This document shows, piece by piece, positions 49,697-57,671 of a DNA stretch of 64,000 nt (position 1 is the first letter of the stretch; the number at the start of each line of letters is the position of its first letter). The notes beneath the pieces are model-generated. The model was not told the DNA's origin, did no database searches, and worked only from the letters and a program-made list of their open reading frames with translations. The stretch spans positions 186,001-250,000 of the forward strand of contig JAWVFQ010000037.1 of assembly GCA_033856025.1 (NCBI GenBank), given 5' to 3'. The position numbers and the translations under genes are program-made. Source of the DNA: AC-38 sp033856025 (GTDB taxonomy: Bacteria > Actinomycetota > Thermoleophilia > Solirubrobacterales > Solirubrobacteraceae).

Positions 49697-50767
49697 CTAA
49701 TTGGACCGGCGGGCTCCGGTGCCATTCACCGACTTCAGTCGATCCACGATTAGCATCTCGAGCTGATCGTCGTCCTTCTTCGAGATCTCGGCGTGTTCAG
49801 CCAGAGCTTCGGCGCTCCCTCGCACACGGATTCCGCTCCGGAGGATGTACTCCTCTTCCTTGAGGCGAGACGTAATCAACTCGATGTCCTTGTCGAAGGG
49901 GCGCGAGCTGCTTACGCCTTCGGCCTGCAGGTAGCTCGCCAAGCTGGGCTGGTCTGCCTCGTCGATGTGGTCCTCGGCGAACCGCTTCGGCTGGACCTGA
50001 GGAGCCTTGCTGGCCATATCCGTTAGCAGGGCCCTGTGATAAGTCGCACGCTTCTCTGGATCAGCTATCTGCGTATTGATGAACTTTTCAAGACGATGGA
50101 AGTAGAGACTGGTCGTCTGCGCGGGATTGTCGCGCACCCGACAACCGAGGAAGTCGTGCAAGAAGAAGTCGGCTACCTGCTTCTCCGGTCGGAACGCCCG
50201 CTGCTTGTCTGAGACCGAACCGTGGACGTCGATCGAGTCCACAACCTCTGCGCTTTCGAAGAGCGCCACCTTGAAGACGCGGGTCGTGTTGGTGAGCATG
50301 AGTTGGCGCAGGTGCTCAACGCTGTAGGTCTCCTGACCGGCGCTACCTGTCCGCTCAAGGCGAACGCCTTCCTCCTTCTGGAGCTTGAGAACCGCCAGAC
50401 AAGGACCGGTGTCGACTTCGCCGCGCACCACGACCAGTAGGCCCGGCGACGAGGCGACCTTCTGCTGAGCCGCAAATAGATGGCGCCCGAGGGCCTTCGA
50501 GACTTCGACGAAGTCGCTGGATCGGCTCGTGAAGTGCTCGTGGACAAGCGTTGGGGTCGGGGACTGGATCGACGGGTCCGCCACTACCTCGAATGCGGCC
50601 AGGCTGAGGCTCTCCACGATCCGGGTTCGGAAGTAGTCCTTGAGGTCGTCGTCGACGGGGCTGATGGCGCTGCTCAACATCAGCTCCGAAGGCTTCGGCG
50701 GAGCAAGCTCCCGACGAGTAATTTCGTGGATGATTACGGCGTCGATGCTTAGCGTTGCGATCTTCAT
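49697..50767 (-). CDS. NA37-type nucleoid-associated protein
   Basis: 356 residues. IDAVIIHEITRRE at the start, PGLLVVVRGEVDTGPCLAVL, KLQKEEGVRLERTG and QLMLTNTTRVFKVALFESAE match the NdpA/37-kDa nucleoid-associated protein family (NA37), which binds DNA and occurs often in mobile and defence islands. ATG 50767 shares a CATG with the divergent membrane-protein start. Target and role here are unknown. Confidence 0.75.
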   Translation of the reverse strand: MKIATLSIDAVIIHEITRRELAPPKPSELMLSSAISPVDDDLKDYFRTRIVESLSLAAFEVVADPSIQSPTPTLVHEHFTSRSSDFVEVSKALGRHLFAAQQKVASSPGLLVVVRGEVDTGPCLAVLKLQKEEGVRLERTGSAGQETYSVEHLRQLMLTNTTRVFKVALFESAEVVDSIDVHGSVSDKQRAFRPEKQVADFFLHDFLGCRVRDNPAQTTSLYFHRLEKFINTQIADPEKRATYHRALLTDMASKAPQVQPKRFAEDHIDEADQPSLASYLQAEGVSSSRPFDKDIELITSRLKEEEYILRSGIRVRGSAEALAEHAEISKKDDDQLEMLIVDRLKSVNGTGARRSN

Positions 50768-51278
50768 GGCTGCGAAGGCTGGCGAGTCCGGCTCTGGTCA
50801 GAGCCCCTTTGTTTCGACGCTGGTGGGCGCCGTCGTCGGCGGTGCTGTGTCGCTCGGCACCACGCTATTAGTCGAACGCCAGCGAAGCAAGAACGCGCAA
50901 AAGGCGGACGTCCACCGCGACGAGATCACGACCCGACTAGCCGCTCGGCTCATTGCCTTGGAGCTGTCCGAGATCGAATCGGTGCTGCACGTCGTCCTCA
51001 AGCAGACGCCATTCGAGTGGCCGCCGACACCCGACTTCCACTTCCGGACGGCTGCCTGGGAGACCCACGCTGCAGACCTCGCCAAGACCCTTTCCGGAGC
51101 GGACTGGCAGGTTGTAGCTCTGCCGTACTCGTCGTTCCAATACGCGAACTTGTCCTCTGGCGTGCTTACGCAGGAGGCGGCTCGTACGGTACTCGCGGAG
51201 ACCGAGTATGCATTGACGGTCCTGCGATCGACTTCAGAGAAGTCGGAGGCGGCTGAGGACTCAAACGCGGCAGCTTGA
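50766..51278 (+). CDS. Single-helix membrane protein divergent from NA37 gene
   Basis: 170 residues. A hydrophobic helix at about 17-35 (STLVGAVVGGAVSLGTTLLV) is followed by a basic segment and an all-helical cytoplasmic region (TRLAARLIALELSEIESVLH). Such orphan proteins are common in actinobacterial islands. ATG 50766 overlaps the NA37 ATG on the other strand. Function unknown. Confidence 0.6.
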   Translation: MAAKAGESGSGQSPFVSTLVGAVVGGAVSLGTTLLVERQRSKNAQKADVHRDEITTRLAARLIALELSEIESVLHVVLKQTPFEWPPTPDFHFRTAAWETHAADLAKTLSGADWQVVALPYSSFQYANLSSGVLTQEAARTVLAETEYALTVLRSTSEKSEAAEDSNAAA

Positions 51279-51576
51279 GGCGCTCGATTTCAAGCTGGAT
51301 GCGGGCCGCCTCAAGCTGCATCTCGGCGACCTGCCTGTCCGAGCGGGCCTTGGTCTCCGCGGCGCTCTTGGTCTCGACGGTGGCGACGAGGGCGACGACT
51401 GCGGCGAGGACGCCGAGCAGCGCGGTGATACGGGCGCCGAGACTGGACGACTCGATGCGTACGACGACAACCTGAGGCGCTGAGATGACGCCGGCGGGAG
51501 GGGTCGACGTCGTTGCCTGAGGGTGGCTCTGGGGGCCGGAGCGACCCCCGATATATGTCGGGCGGGGCGCTCCCAT
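51166..51576 (-). CDS. Possible membrane/coiled-coil protein overlapping the convergent gene
   Basis: 136 residues from ATG 51576 with a GGAGG two bases before it. It holds one hydrophobic helix (ARITALLGVLAAVVALVAT) followed by a short amphipathic coil (QVAEMQLEAARIQLEIERL). The last third overlaps the convergent gene by 113 bases, so either the end or one of the two genes is doubtful. Confidence 0.42.
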   Translation of the reverse strand: MGAPRPTYIGGRSGPQSHPQATTSTPPAGVISAPQVVVVRIESSSLGARITALLGVLAAVVALVATVETKSAAETKARSDRQVAEMQLEAARIQLEIERLKLPRLSPQPPPTSLKSIAGPSMHTRSPRVPYEPPPA

Positions 51577-51627
51577 GACCTCCGAGGAACCGTTCTACTG
51601 GTGCATTCCATCCTTCCTGTGCTGTCC

Positions 51628-51653
51628 AGGTCGCGACGGGAATATCGCGACCT
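51628..51653. repeat. Perfect 9-bp inverted repeat
   Basis: AGGTCGCGA (51628-51636), loop CGGGAATA, TCGCGACCT (51645-51653). No T-run on either side. It could be a weak terminator or a recombination or operator site. Confidence 0.6.
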
Positions 51654-52245
51654 CCCTTAGCTAACCGGACCTACCGCGTCCGATCAGCCCACATGAGGGC
51701 TTGAACATGAGACTCACTCCTCTCGCTTGATTGGTCGGGAACCTTGCAACGGTCCGGCGTGAGTCCCTCGATGACGACATAGAGGCTGCCAAGCGCGTGT
51801 ATACCGAGCTCACGGGGCAGGCGACGACGCCGGCCGAGTACACGCTCCGTCCTGATTACCGGCAGCCCGCTCATCTTCGGCGAGACCATGCATTCTTGGG
51901 GCGCATTTGGACTCGCACTCAGCCATCGCCAAGGATGAAACGCTCGGACTATGCGTTCCGGCGGAGAGCCGGCGACCCGCGCCCGTCGTTGCGGGGCGTG
52001 TCGCCGCGCCCGCGAAGCCTGCCCGCGCGTCGACCCGGCCGGACATACGTCCGCTAGGACTGGAGCAGAAGCGGCCAGACCTGAGGCGGAACTGCATGGC
52101 CCACAAGCGTGACGTTCTGGGCCAGGTCAAACCTCTGACCAATCTGGGCCCTAGCTCCGCGGTATCGGAGCGCCCCGACTCCAGCTCGCCAGGGCGCCGC
52201 AAGGGGCCCTGGCTCCCATGACGACACGAAAACCCGCCCACCGCC

Positions 52246-52285
52246 GAGCGGTGAGCGGTGAGCGGTGAGCGGTGAGCGGTGAGCG
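52246..52285. repeat. GAGCGGT heptanucleotide repeat, 5.7 copies
   Basis: Five full GAGCGGT units from 52246 to 52280 plus GAGCG. It lies about 130 bases before the I36-type inhibitor gene. Confidence 0.9.
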
Positions 52286-52411
52286 CATCGTCGAGGATCA
52301 AGTGATCTAACGTCACAAACCAGCGGCCCTGCACGTTGTCTTTACCACTAGCGTCCGCGACGGCACCGGAACCGTCGTCGCGGTGCGATATGCAACGGAA
52401 ACGGGAGTCTC

Positions 52412-53749
52412 ATGCTTCGAGCCATGGCGTTCAGCAGTCCGCGCGCGAACGGTTCACAGGGAAACGTCGTTGTGCCGCGCGCTGTCCTCGGCGCCCTGCT
52501 CGTACTCGCTTACCTGGCGATCGCCACTAGCGCGCAAGGGCGTCCGATCGTTCCTCCGCCCACGGCCTCTACTGGGCATGTGGCCGCGATGGCGCAGGGC
52601 GCCCCAACGCTCTATGACATCAAGCGCATGGTCGAAAACGATGGCATTGACTTTGACGCTTCGTTCAGCGACCCGAAGTTCGTCACGACGCTGCCTGACG
52701 ACGGGAAGGGGCCCAAGGCCACACTGCCGGCGAGCTTCGCGTTGGGCTCGGCGGATCACTCCGACAACGCCGCCTCCTATGACAACTGCCGTGTGACTCT
52801 CGACTTCTGGCATCTCAACATACCCCAGCGGCAGGGCCTGCCCGGCTACGACAATGCCGGCGAGGCCCACTCGGATGTCGGCTACGGCGAGTGCACGATC
52901 CGCGGTGTCTTGCAGCCGATCCTTGTCAGCTTCCATGGCTATGTGGCCGTTGCGAACTGCACCGACAGTCCCGACATCTCGATCGGTGGCACGCTGTACT
53001 TCGACGGGCCGTACGGGTCTGCCTATACGGCCGCCGCCTTCTACATCTCTCCCTCCTACGGTCTGACGTGGGGCGGGTTCCAGAGCACCGCCGGCCATCT
53101 CAGCGTTCACGGCGTCAACATGACGAACGACAACAACGAGACCCAGGGCCGCTGCGCCGGGCCGCCTACCACCAAGATGTACACCGGTGGCTGGATTTCC
53201 ATGTCAGACGGCTCAGGCGGTGAGAACGCGGCGTCTCAGAACCTGCTTTACGACGGATTCCCGTACACCGCGATTGACAACGGGTTCCCCGATCCCGAAG
53301 ACACAGCGACCGGGTCGAGCGGACCTGAGAGCACGACTGCGAAGCCTCAGCCCGTAGCCGACGCCCTCCGGCAGGCCGGCGTGGACATGTCAGATGTCAC
53401 GATCGTGAACCGCTATACGGCCGTCATGGCGGCGAACGCGATGCTCTATACCCAGTGCCCGCGGCTGTTCACGTGCTTCTGGCAGCACGCGAACTATCGC
53501 GGTCGGTCGTTGGCAGCCGCCGTCTACCAGTATGGATACTACGGCTGGACGAACCTGCGAGACTTCGGCCTAAGCGACGAGGTCACTTCTTGGAGGAACC
53601 GACGCTCGCTTACGACGTACCTCGACCGTGACACCGGCGGCAACAGCGGTGCCCGCGTCTGCCTGACCCGCTTTAGCACAAACCCGCGGATGTACTATTT
53701 CAACGACCGCGCCTCGTCATTTGCCTTCGATACTAGACCGACGTGTTAG
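52412..53749 (+). CDS. Secreted protein with peptidase-inhibitor I36-like C-terminus
   Basis: 445 residues. A long signal peptide (about 1-43, with VLGALLVLAYLAIATSAQG) is followed by a 280-residue domain I do not recognise. The C-terminal 100 residues (CFWQHANYRGRSLAAAVYQY, then WTNLRDFGLSDEVTSWRNR, then RMYYFNDRASSFAF) resemble the beta/gamma-crystallin-like I36 family of metalloprotease inhibitors. It likely acts outside the cell. The downstream lipoprotein gene uses an AGGAG that overlaps this stop codon. Confidence 0.7.
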   Translation: MLRAMAFSSPRANGSQGNVVVPRAVLGALLVLAYLAIATSAQGRPIVPPPTASTGHVAAMAQGAPTLYDIKRMVENDGIDFDASFSDPKFVTTLPDDGKGPKATLPASFALGSADHSDNAASYDNCRVTLDFWHLNIPQRQGLPGYDNAGEAHSDVGYGECTIRGVLQPILVSFHGYVAVANCTDSPDISIGGTLYFDGPYGSAYTAAAFYISPSYGLTWGGFQSTAGHLSVHGVNMTNDNNETQGRCAGPPTTKMYTGGWISMSDGSGGENAASQNLLYDGFPYTAIDNGFPDPEDTATGSSGPESTTAKPQPVADALRQAGVDMSDVTIVNRYTAVMAANAMLYTQCPRLFTCFWQHANYRGRSLAAAVYQYGYYGWTNLRDFGLSDEVTSWRNRRSLTTYLDRDTGGNSGARVCLTRFSTNPRMYYFNDRASSFAFDTRPTC

Positions 53750-53759
53750 GAGTTGCACG

Positions 53760-54284
53760 TTGCTGCGTCCCGGCGGCATAGGCGTGTTCGTAGCGCTTGT
53801 CATCTGCATTACGATTGGCTCAGTCGGGTGCGGAAATGAAGAGACCGATGACAGTGCGTCCGCGGCCCCGCCATCTTCTGTGGACCTCGCTGAACGCGCG
53901 GCGGCGACCTACTTCGCCTCGATCGGACCCCGCGCGCAAGATGTCTCGTGTCGGGCGGATCGGGGCGCGGGAGCTCTGCCGTGGCGGTGCATTGCGACCT
54001 TCCGTCTCGTCCCTGGCCGTCAAACCTGTCGCTTTGGTGCCCTGCGTGCCGGGCGGGCGGGGACAACGGTATGCGAGGAGCCCTCCCCCGGCTCCAGACC
54101 GTTCTATCCCGTCTGCGTTCGACACCATGAAGTCAGTGTGTGCCAAACGGACGCAGTGCGTCAGCTGAGGCAGTGCATCGATGGGCCCGCAGACCGGCTG
54201 CCCTGCACGCGCTCAATATACGGGCGCGCTCTAGGCCGCTCCGTACGCACCGCTAGTTCAAGACGATCTGGCCGCCGCGCGTAA
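53760..54284 (+). CDS. Lipoprotein downstream of the I36-like gene
   Basis: 174 residues from TTG 53760, with AGGAG at 53748-53752 and seven bases spacing. The signal peptide ends ITIGSVGC, giving lipobox Cys. Six or more later cysteines (VSCRA, WRCIA, TCRFG, VCEEP, VCVRHH, VCQTD) suggest disulfides. Function unknown; its tight coupling to the I36-like gene suggests a joint surface role. Confidence 0.6.
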   Translation: MLRPGGIGVFVALVICITIGSVGCGNEETDDSASAAPPSSVDLAERAAATYFASIGPRAQDVSCRADRGAGALPWRCIATFRLVPGRQTCRFGALRAGRAGTTVCEEPSPGSRPFYPVCVRHHEVSVCQTDAVRQLRQCIDGPADRLPCTRSIYGRALGRSVRTASSRRSGRRA

Positions 54285-54408
54285 AAGCGTGACGCAGCAC
54301 CGCCACTTGGCGCCTGACGACTGCGGGTAGCTCTACCCACCACAGCTGTTCGTCTCTGTCACCCTCGTTGCCGCGCGGCGTATCCCAAAGCGCGCTGTAC
54401 CAGATGGC

Positions 54409-54516
54409 CTAGGCTTCATCGGCAACGTCGATACGGCCATAGTCGACGTCTATGACCCAGCAGCCGTTGACATAGATCCCGCTCGGGAGCACGGCGATAT
54501 CAACCCGCGTCAGCAT
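54409..54516 (-). CDS. 35-residue protein overlapping the XRE gene end
   Basis: ATG 54516 lies inside the last codons of the XRE gene. It encodes MLTRVDIAVLPSGIYVNG followed by CWVIDVDYGRIDVADEA. The balanced hydrophobic/acidic pattern looks like a real short beta protein; coupling to the regulator by a 17-base overlap is plausible. Confidence 0.4.
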   Translation of the reverse strand: MLTRVDIAVLPSGIYVNGCWVIDVDYGRIDVADEA

Positions 54517-54772
54517 CGCGCTCCAGAAGGGCGTCGGCCTGTCGGAACAGTTCCGTGAGCGACGCGTCCATGGCTTCGGCCAGCTCCACGAGTTGGCCGA
54601 AGCTGGGGTCTGCCTGTCCGCGCTCGAGTCGCGACAGCCAGGACCGGCCGACGCCCCAGAGGCGCCCTGCGCCATTCTGGGACAGGTGCTGCTCCCGCCG
54701 ACGGTCCCGTATGGCTTGGCCGAAGGCGAGACGGTGGGGGTCGGTTTGCTCCACACCCAAAGCAACCGCCAA
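54500..54772 (-). CDS. XRE-family transcriptional regulator
   Basis: 90 residues from TTG 54772 (a shorter start may be used). The HTH spans about residues 16-70: FGQAIRDRRREQHLSQNGAG, then WGVGRSWLSRLERGQADPSF. One helix carries NGAGRLWGVGRS in place of the usual ExLA pattern. It is divergent from another XRE gene across a palindromic operator. Confidence 0.75.
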   Translation of the reverse strand: MAVALGVEQTDPHRLAFGQAIRDRRREQHLSQNGAGRLWGVGRSWLSRLERGQADPSFGQLVELAEAMDASLTELFRQADALLERDADAG

Positions 54773-54798
54773 GCCCGTCGGATCGTAACGGCTACATA

Positions 54799-54826
54799 GG
54801 TCTTATAGGCCGTGGACCTATAGACC
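54799..54826. promoter_or_regulatory. Palindromic operator between divergent XRE genes
   Basis: GGTCTTATAGG (54799-54809) and CCTATAGACC (54817-54826) form an inverted repeat with one extra T. It lies between the two divergent regulators and is far more A/T-rich than its surroundings. Binding by one or both regulators is expected. Confidence 0.6.
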
Positions 54827-54851
54827 GTATGGCCTTACAAGGCGTGGTGCT

Positions 54852-55058
54852 GTGCAGCCTCAGTCGGCGGCTCATGTGACTTTCGGACAGGCGATCCGCG
54901 AGCTGCGCGAGGAGCGCGGCATCTCCCAAGAGGAGCTGGCGTACCGCTCCGGGCTCGACCGCAGCTACATGGGAGGCGTGGAGCGCGGTGAGCGCAACGT
55001 CAGCCTCAAGAACATCTTCCGCGTCGCCGAGGGGCTCGGCAGGCCGTCCATGAGTTGA
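54852..55058 (+). CDS. XRE-family transcriptional regulator (Cro/CI-like)
   Basis: 68 residues from GTG 54852. TFGQAIRELREERGISQEEL, AYRSGLDRSYMGGVERGERN and VSLKNIFRVAEGLG form a complete XRE helix-turn-helix with nothing else attached, as in phage or integrative-element regulators. It is 80 bases from the divergent XRE gene with the palindrome between them. Confidence 0.82.
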   Translation: MQPQSAAHVTFGQAIRELREERGISQEELAYRSGLDRSYMGGVERGERNVSLKNIFRVAEGLGRPSMS

Positions 55059-55460
55059 CAGGGTGCCGCCGTGAAGCGCGAACCGGCCGAAGTGCGCCAA
55101 GCGCTGGGCGCGGGGTGGAGCAGTGGCTCAAGCGGCTGGCCGATCACGGTGACGGCATTGCACCGGTCTTCAGCCGCTCGGACACCCGCTGGTGGCTGAA
55201 GTCGTCCCGCGCGCCAGTGCCGTCTGCTTCATCGAGCGCCGCTTGCGCTTCGTGCGACCGGACGGCCGGGTGGCGGGACATGCCGGTGCGCCATCGGTGC
55301 TCGTAGCGTTCGGTCTCCCCTGCGCGCTGGCGGTCAGCCAGTGCGGCCTGGGCTTCACCGTCGTCGTCCCGCAGGGTCCTCAGTCGATGGCTGCCCGGCC
55401 GGTGGAAGGGGCGCACGCCCTTTCTGCTGGCCGTCCCAGCCATCCACCAAGGAGGTCACG
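55059..55460. other. Region with ambiguous short frames
   Basis: 400 bases between the XRE gene and the next clear gene. A + strand frame near 55110-55215 reads VEQWLKRLADHGDGIAPVF, and another from 55192 to 55464 reads FIERRLRFVRPDGRVAGHAG. Each looks partly protein-like and they are in different frames, so a frameshifted remnant is possible. No call made. Confidence 0.3.
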
Positions 55461-55826
55461 ATGACTAAGGCCGAAGAGGTCTACACCAAGGTCGAAGCGC
55501 TGATCGCCCAAGGCAAGACCAAGGCCGAGGCGTTCAAGCTGCTGGCTGCCGAGTACGGGCAGCCGGTCAACTCGATCCGCGGGAGTTACTACTCCAGCAC
55601 CAGCGGCAAGAGCGGTACCACCCGGTCCCGGCGTCGGGAAACCACGCCCGAAGACGCGCTGGCCGACGCCCGCCGGGCGCTCGAGCAGGCCATCGCGAGC
55701 GTTGACCGCGAGGTCGAGGCCGCCAAGGAGCGCTCCGAGGAGGCCAAGGCCGAGTACGAGGCGCTGAAGGGCTCGGCAGCCGAGCGCAAGAAGTCCATCG
55801 GCGAGCGCTTGGAGGCGCTGAAGTGA
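55461..55826 (+). CDS. Small helical protein with N-terminal HTH-like part and coiled coil
   Basis: 121 residues with AAGGAGG seven bases before ATG 55461. Residues 1-45 (EEVYTKVEALIAQGKTKAEA, then FKLLAAEYGQPVNSIRGSYY) resemble an HTH; a Ser/Thr/Arg linker follows, then a long coiled coil (LEQAIASVDREVEAAKERSE). It may be a DNA-binding accessory factor of the element. Placed 110 bases before the recombinase. Confidence 0.7.
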   Translation: MTKAEEVYTKVEALIAQGKTKAEAFKLLAAEYGQPVNSIRGSYYSSTSGKSGTTRSRRRETTPEDALADARRALEQAIASVDREVEAAKERSEEAKAEYEALKGSAAERKKSIGERLEALK

Positions 55827-57513
55827 GTCCGGGCGGGCCGATCTGAGCGAACAGCTTGGATCGGCCCGCTATCACGCAAACATATTGATTAGCAGGGATT
55901 TTCGCGAGATGATGGTTTAACCAGAAAGGAGGGCAAATGAGCCAGGTTGCGACCAAGCCGGTTCCCGACCAAACGGCGAACGAAGCCACGGCGGTCCTGT
56001 ATCTGCGCGTTTCCAGCACCGGCCAGGTCAATACCGCCCACGACCCCGAGGGCTACTCCATTCCCGGTCAGCGCGACGCCTGTCGTCGCCACGCCGAGAC
56101 CCTCGGCGCGCGCATCGTCGCCGAATACGTGGAGCCAGGCCGCAGCGGCACCAACACCCAGCGTCCAGCCCTCCAGAAAATGTTGGCCGCGCTCCCCAAG
56201 CTCCAGCCCACCTACGTCATCTTCTATGACCTCTCCCGGGTCGCCCGTGATGACTTCGATGCGCTGTGGCTCCTGCGGGAGATCGAGAGTACCGGGGCCA
56301 AGCTGGAATCCACGCTTGAGCGCACAGACAACACTCCAGCTGGGCGGCTGCTCTACACCGTCATGGCAGGAGTCAACGCCTTCCGTTCCCGCAGCGACGC
56401 CGAGAAGGTCAAGATGGGCGTCGAGCGCAAGCATGCCGACGGTGGGAGCCACGGCCCCGCCCGCTTGGGCTATCTCAACGTCCGTGAGAACGTGGGTCAG
56501 CGCCAAGTGTCGAGTATCGCCGTCGACCCGAGCGCGCGCCGCTCATCCAGTTGGCCTTCGACGCCTTTGCGACGGGCAACGAGACCATCACTTCGCTAAC
56601 GGAGCTGCTGGAGGACGCTGGCCTGCGCACCAGAGCCACTCCGACCAGACCCAGCCGCCCTGTGTCACGCAGCAGCGTCCATCGCATCCTGCGCGACGAC
56701 TACTACACCGGCACCGTGACGCTGAAGGGCGTCAAGTATCCGGGCCGTCACGAAGCGATCATCGACCAGGCGACCTTCGAGCGGGTGCAAGAGGCGTTGT
56801 CTGGGCACGCCGCCAGTGGCGACCGCTCCCAGAAGCACCACCACTACCTCAAGGGCTCGATCTACTGCCCATGCGGCCGGCGGCTTGGCTACGGGCGACA
56901 CCGCGGCAATGGCGGTGTCTACGAATACTTCTCCTGCCTCAGCCGCGTGACCCGCGGAGGGCGTTGCGGCTCGCCGCACTTCGATGTCGGAGCCGTCGAG
57001 AAGGCTATTGAGAGCCACTACGACGCAATCACATTTAGCCCGGTTCAGCAGAACGCCATCCGGGCGGCACTCCGCACCTACTGCGAGGCAAAGACAGAGG
57101 TAGCCAAGCGCGAAGCGGATCGCCACGCCCGCCGCCTGCGCACCCTGACGGCCGATCAGCAAAAGCTCGTCCAACTCCACTACCGCAACCTTGTCTCCGA
57201 CGAGGTCCTTGCGGCCGAACAGGAACGCATCGAGCGCGAACGAGCCGACGCCACGCGCTGGGAGAAGGCCGCGGTGACAGAGGTAAAGGACGTGCTGGAG
57301 GCGCTAGACGAAGCGCTCGGACTGGTAGACGCGGGTCGTCCGCTCTATCGGCAAGCCAATCGCAAAACGCGCCGACTGCTCAACCAGGCGATCTTCCGGC
57401 GGCTCATCGTCGGCGACGCCGACACCATCGAGTCCGAGCCGACGCCGGTCTACTCCCAGCTGGCCCACGTGGCCCTCCAAACGACCTCCGACCCCAAAGG
57501 AAGGACTGAAACG

Positions 57514-57543
57514 ACCATGACCCCGATTTCTCAGGGTCATGGT
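57514..57543. terminator. 10-bp hairpin between recombinase end and tRNA-Ser
   Basis: ACCATGACCC (57514-57523), ten-base loop, GGGTCATGGT (57534-57543). It lies downstream of the minus-strand tRNA-Ser and may terminate it or the recombinase message. Confidence 0.55.
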
Positions 57544-57557
57544 TCGTACTTCGTTCA

Positions 57558-57651
<94 letters not shown>

Positions 57652-57671
57652 GGGACTCGCGGCCCGGAAGA

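Larger units (their letters stand above)
51577..52411. other. 835-base region with no confident gene
   Basis: It holds a 9-bp inverted repeat (51628-51653), a 7-base microsatellite (52246-52285) and several short frames on both strands. A 15-residue frame on the minus strand (51661-51708) has an AGGAG ahead of it, but nothing else supports it. The frames at 51671-51889 (-) and 51907-52221 (+) look like remnants at best. Confidence 0.4.

Noticed and set aside
51661..51708. 15-residue minus frame with a good ribosome site, perhaps a peptide precursor
   Set aside because: No modification enzymes or transporter nearby, and a chance AGGAG before ATG is easy to find.
51731..52057. Possible 108-residue + strand protein
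   Set aside because: Only the first 40 residues look protein-like, the rest is Arg/Pro-rich noise, and an overlapping minus frame looks equally likely.
54409..54765. 118-codon minus-strand frame across the XRE gene
   Set aside because: Only its last 35 codons look real. The earlier part is an out-of-frame reading of the XRE gene.
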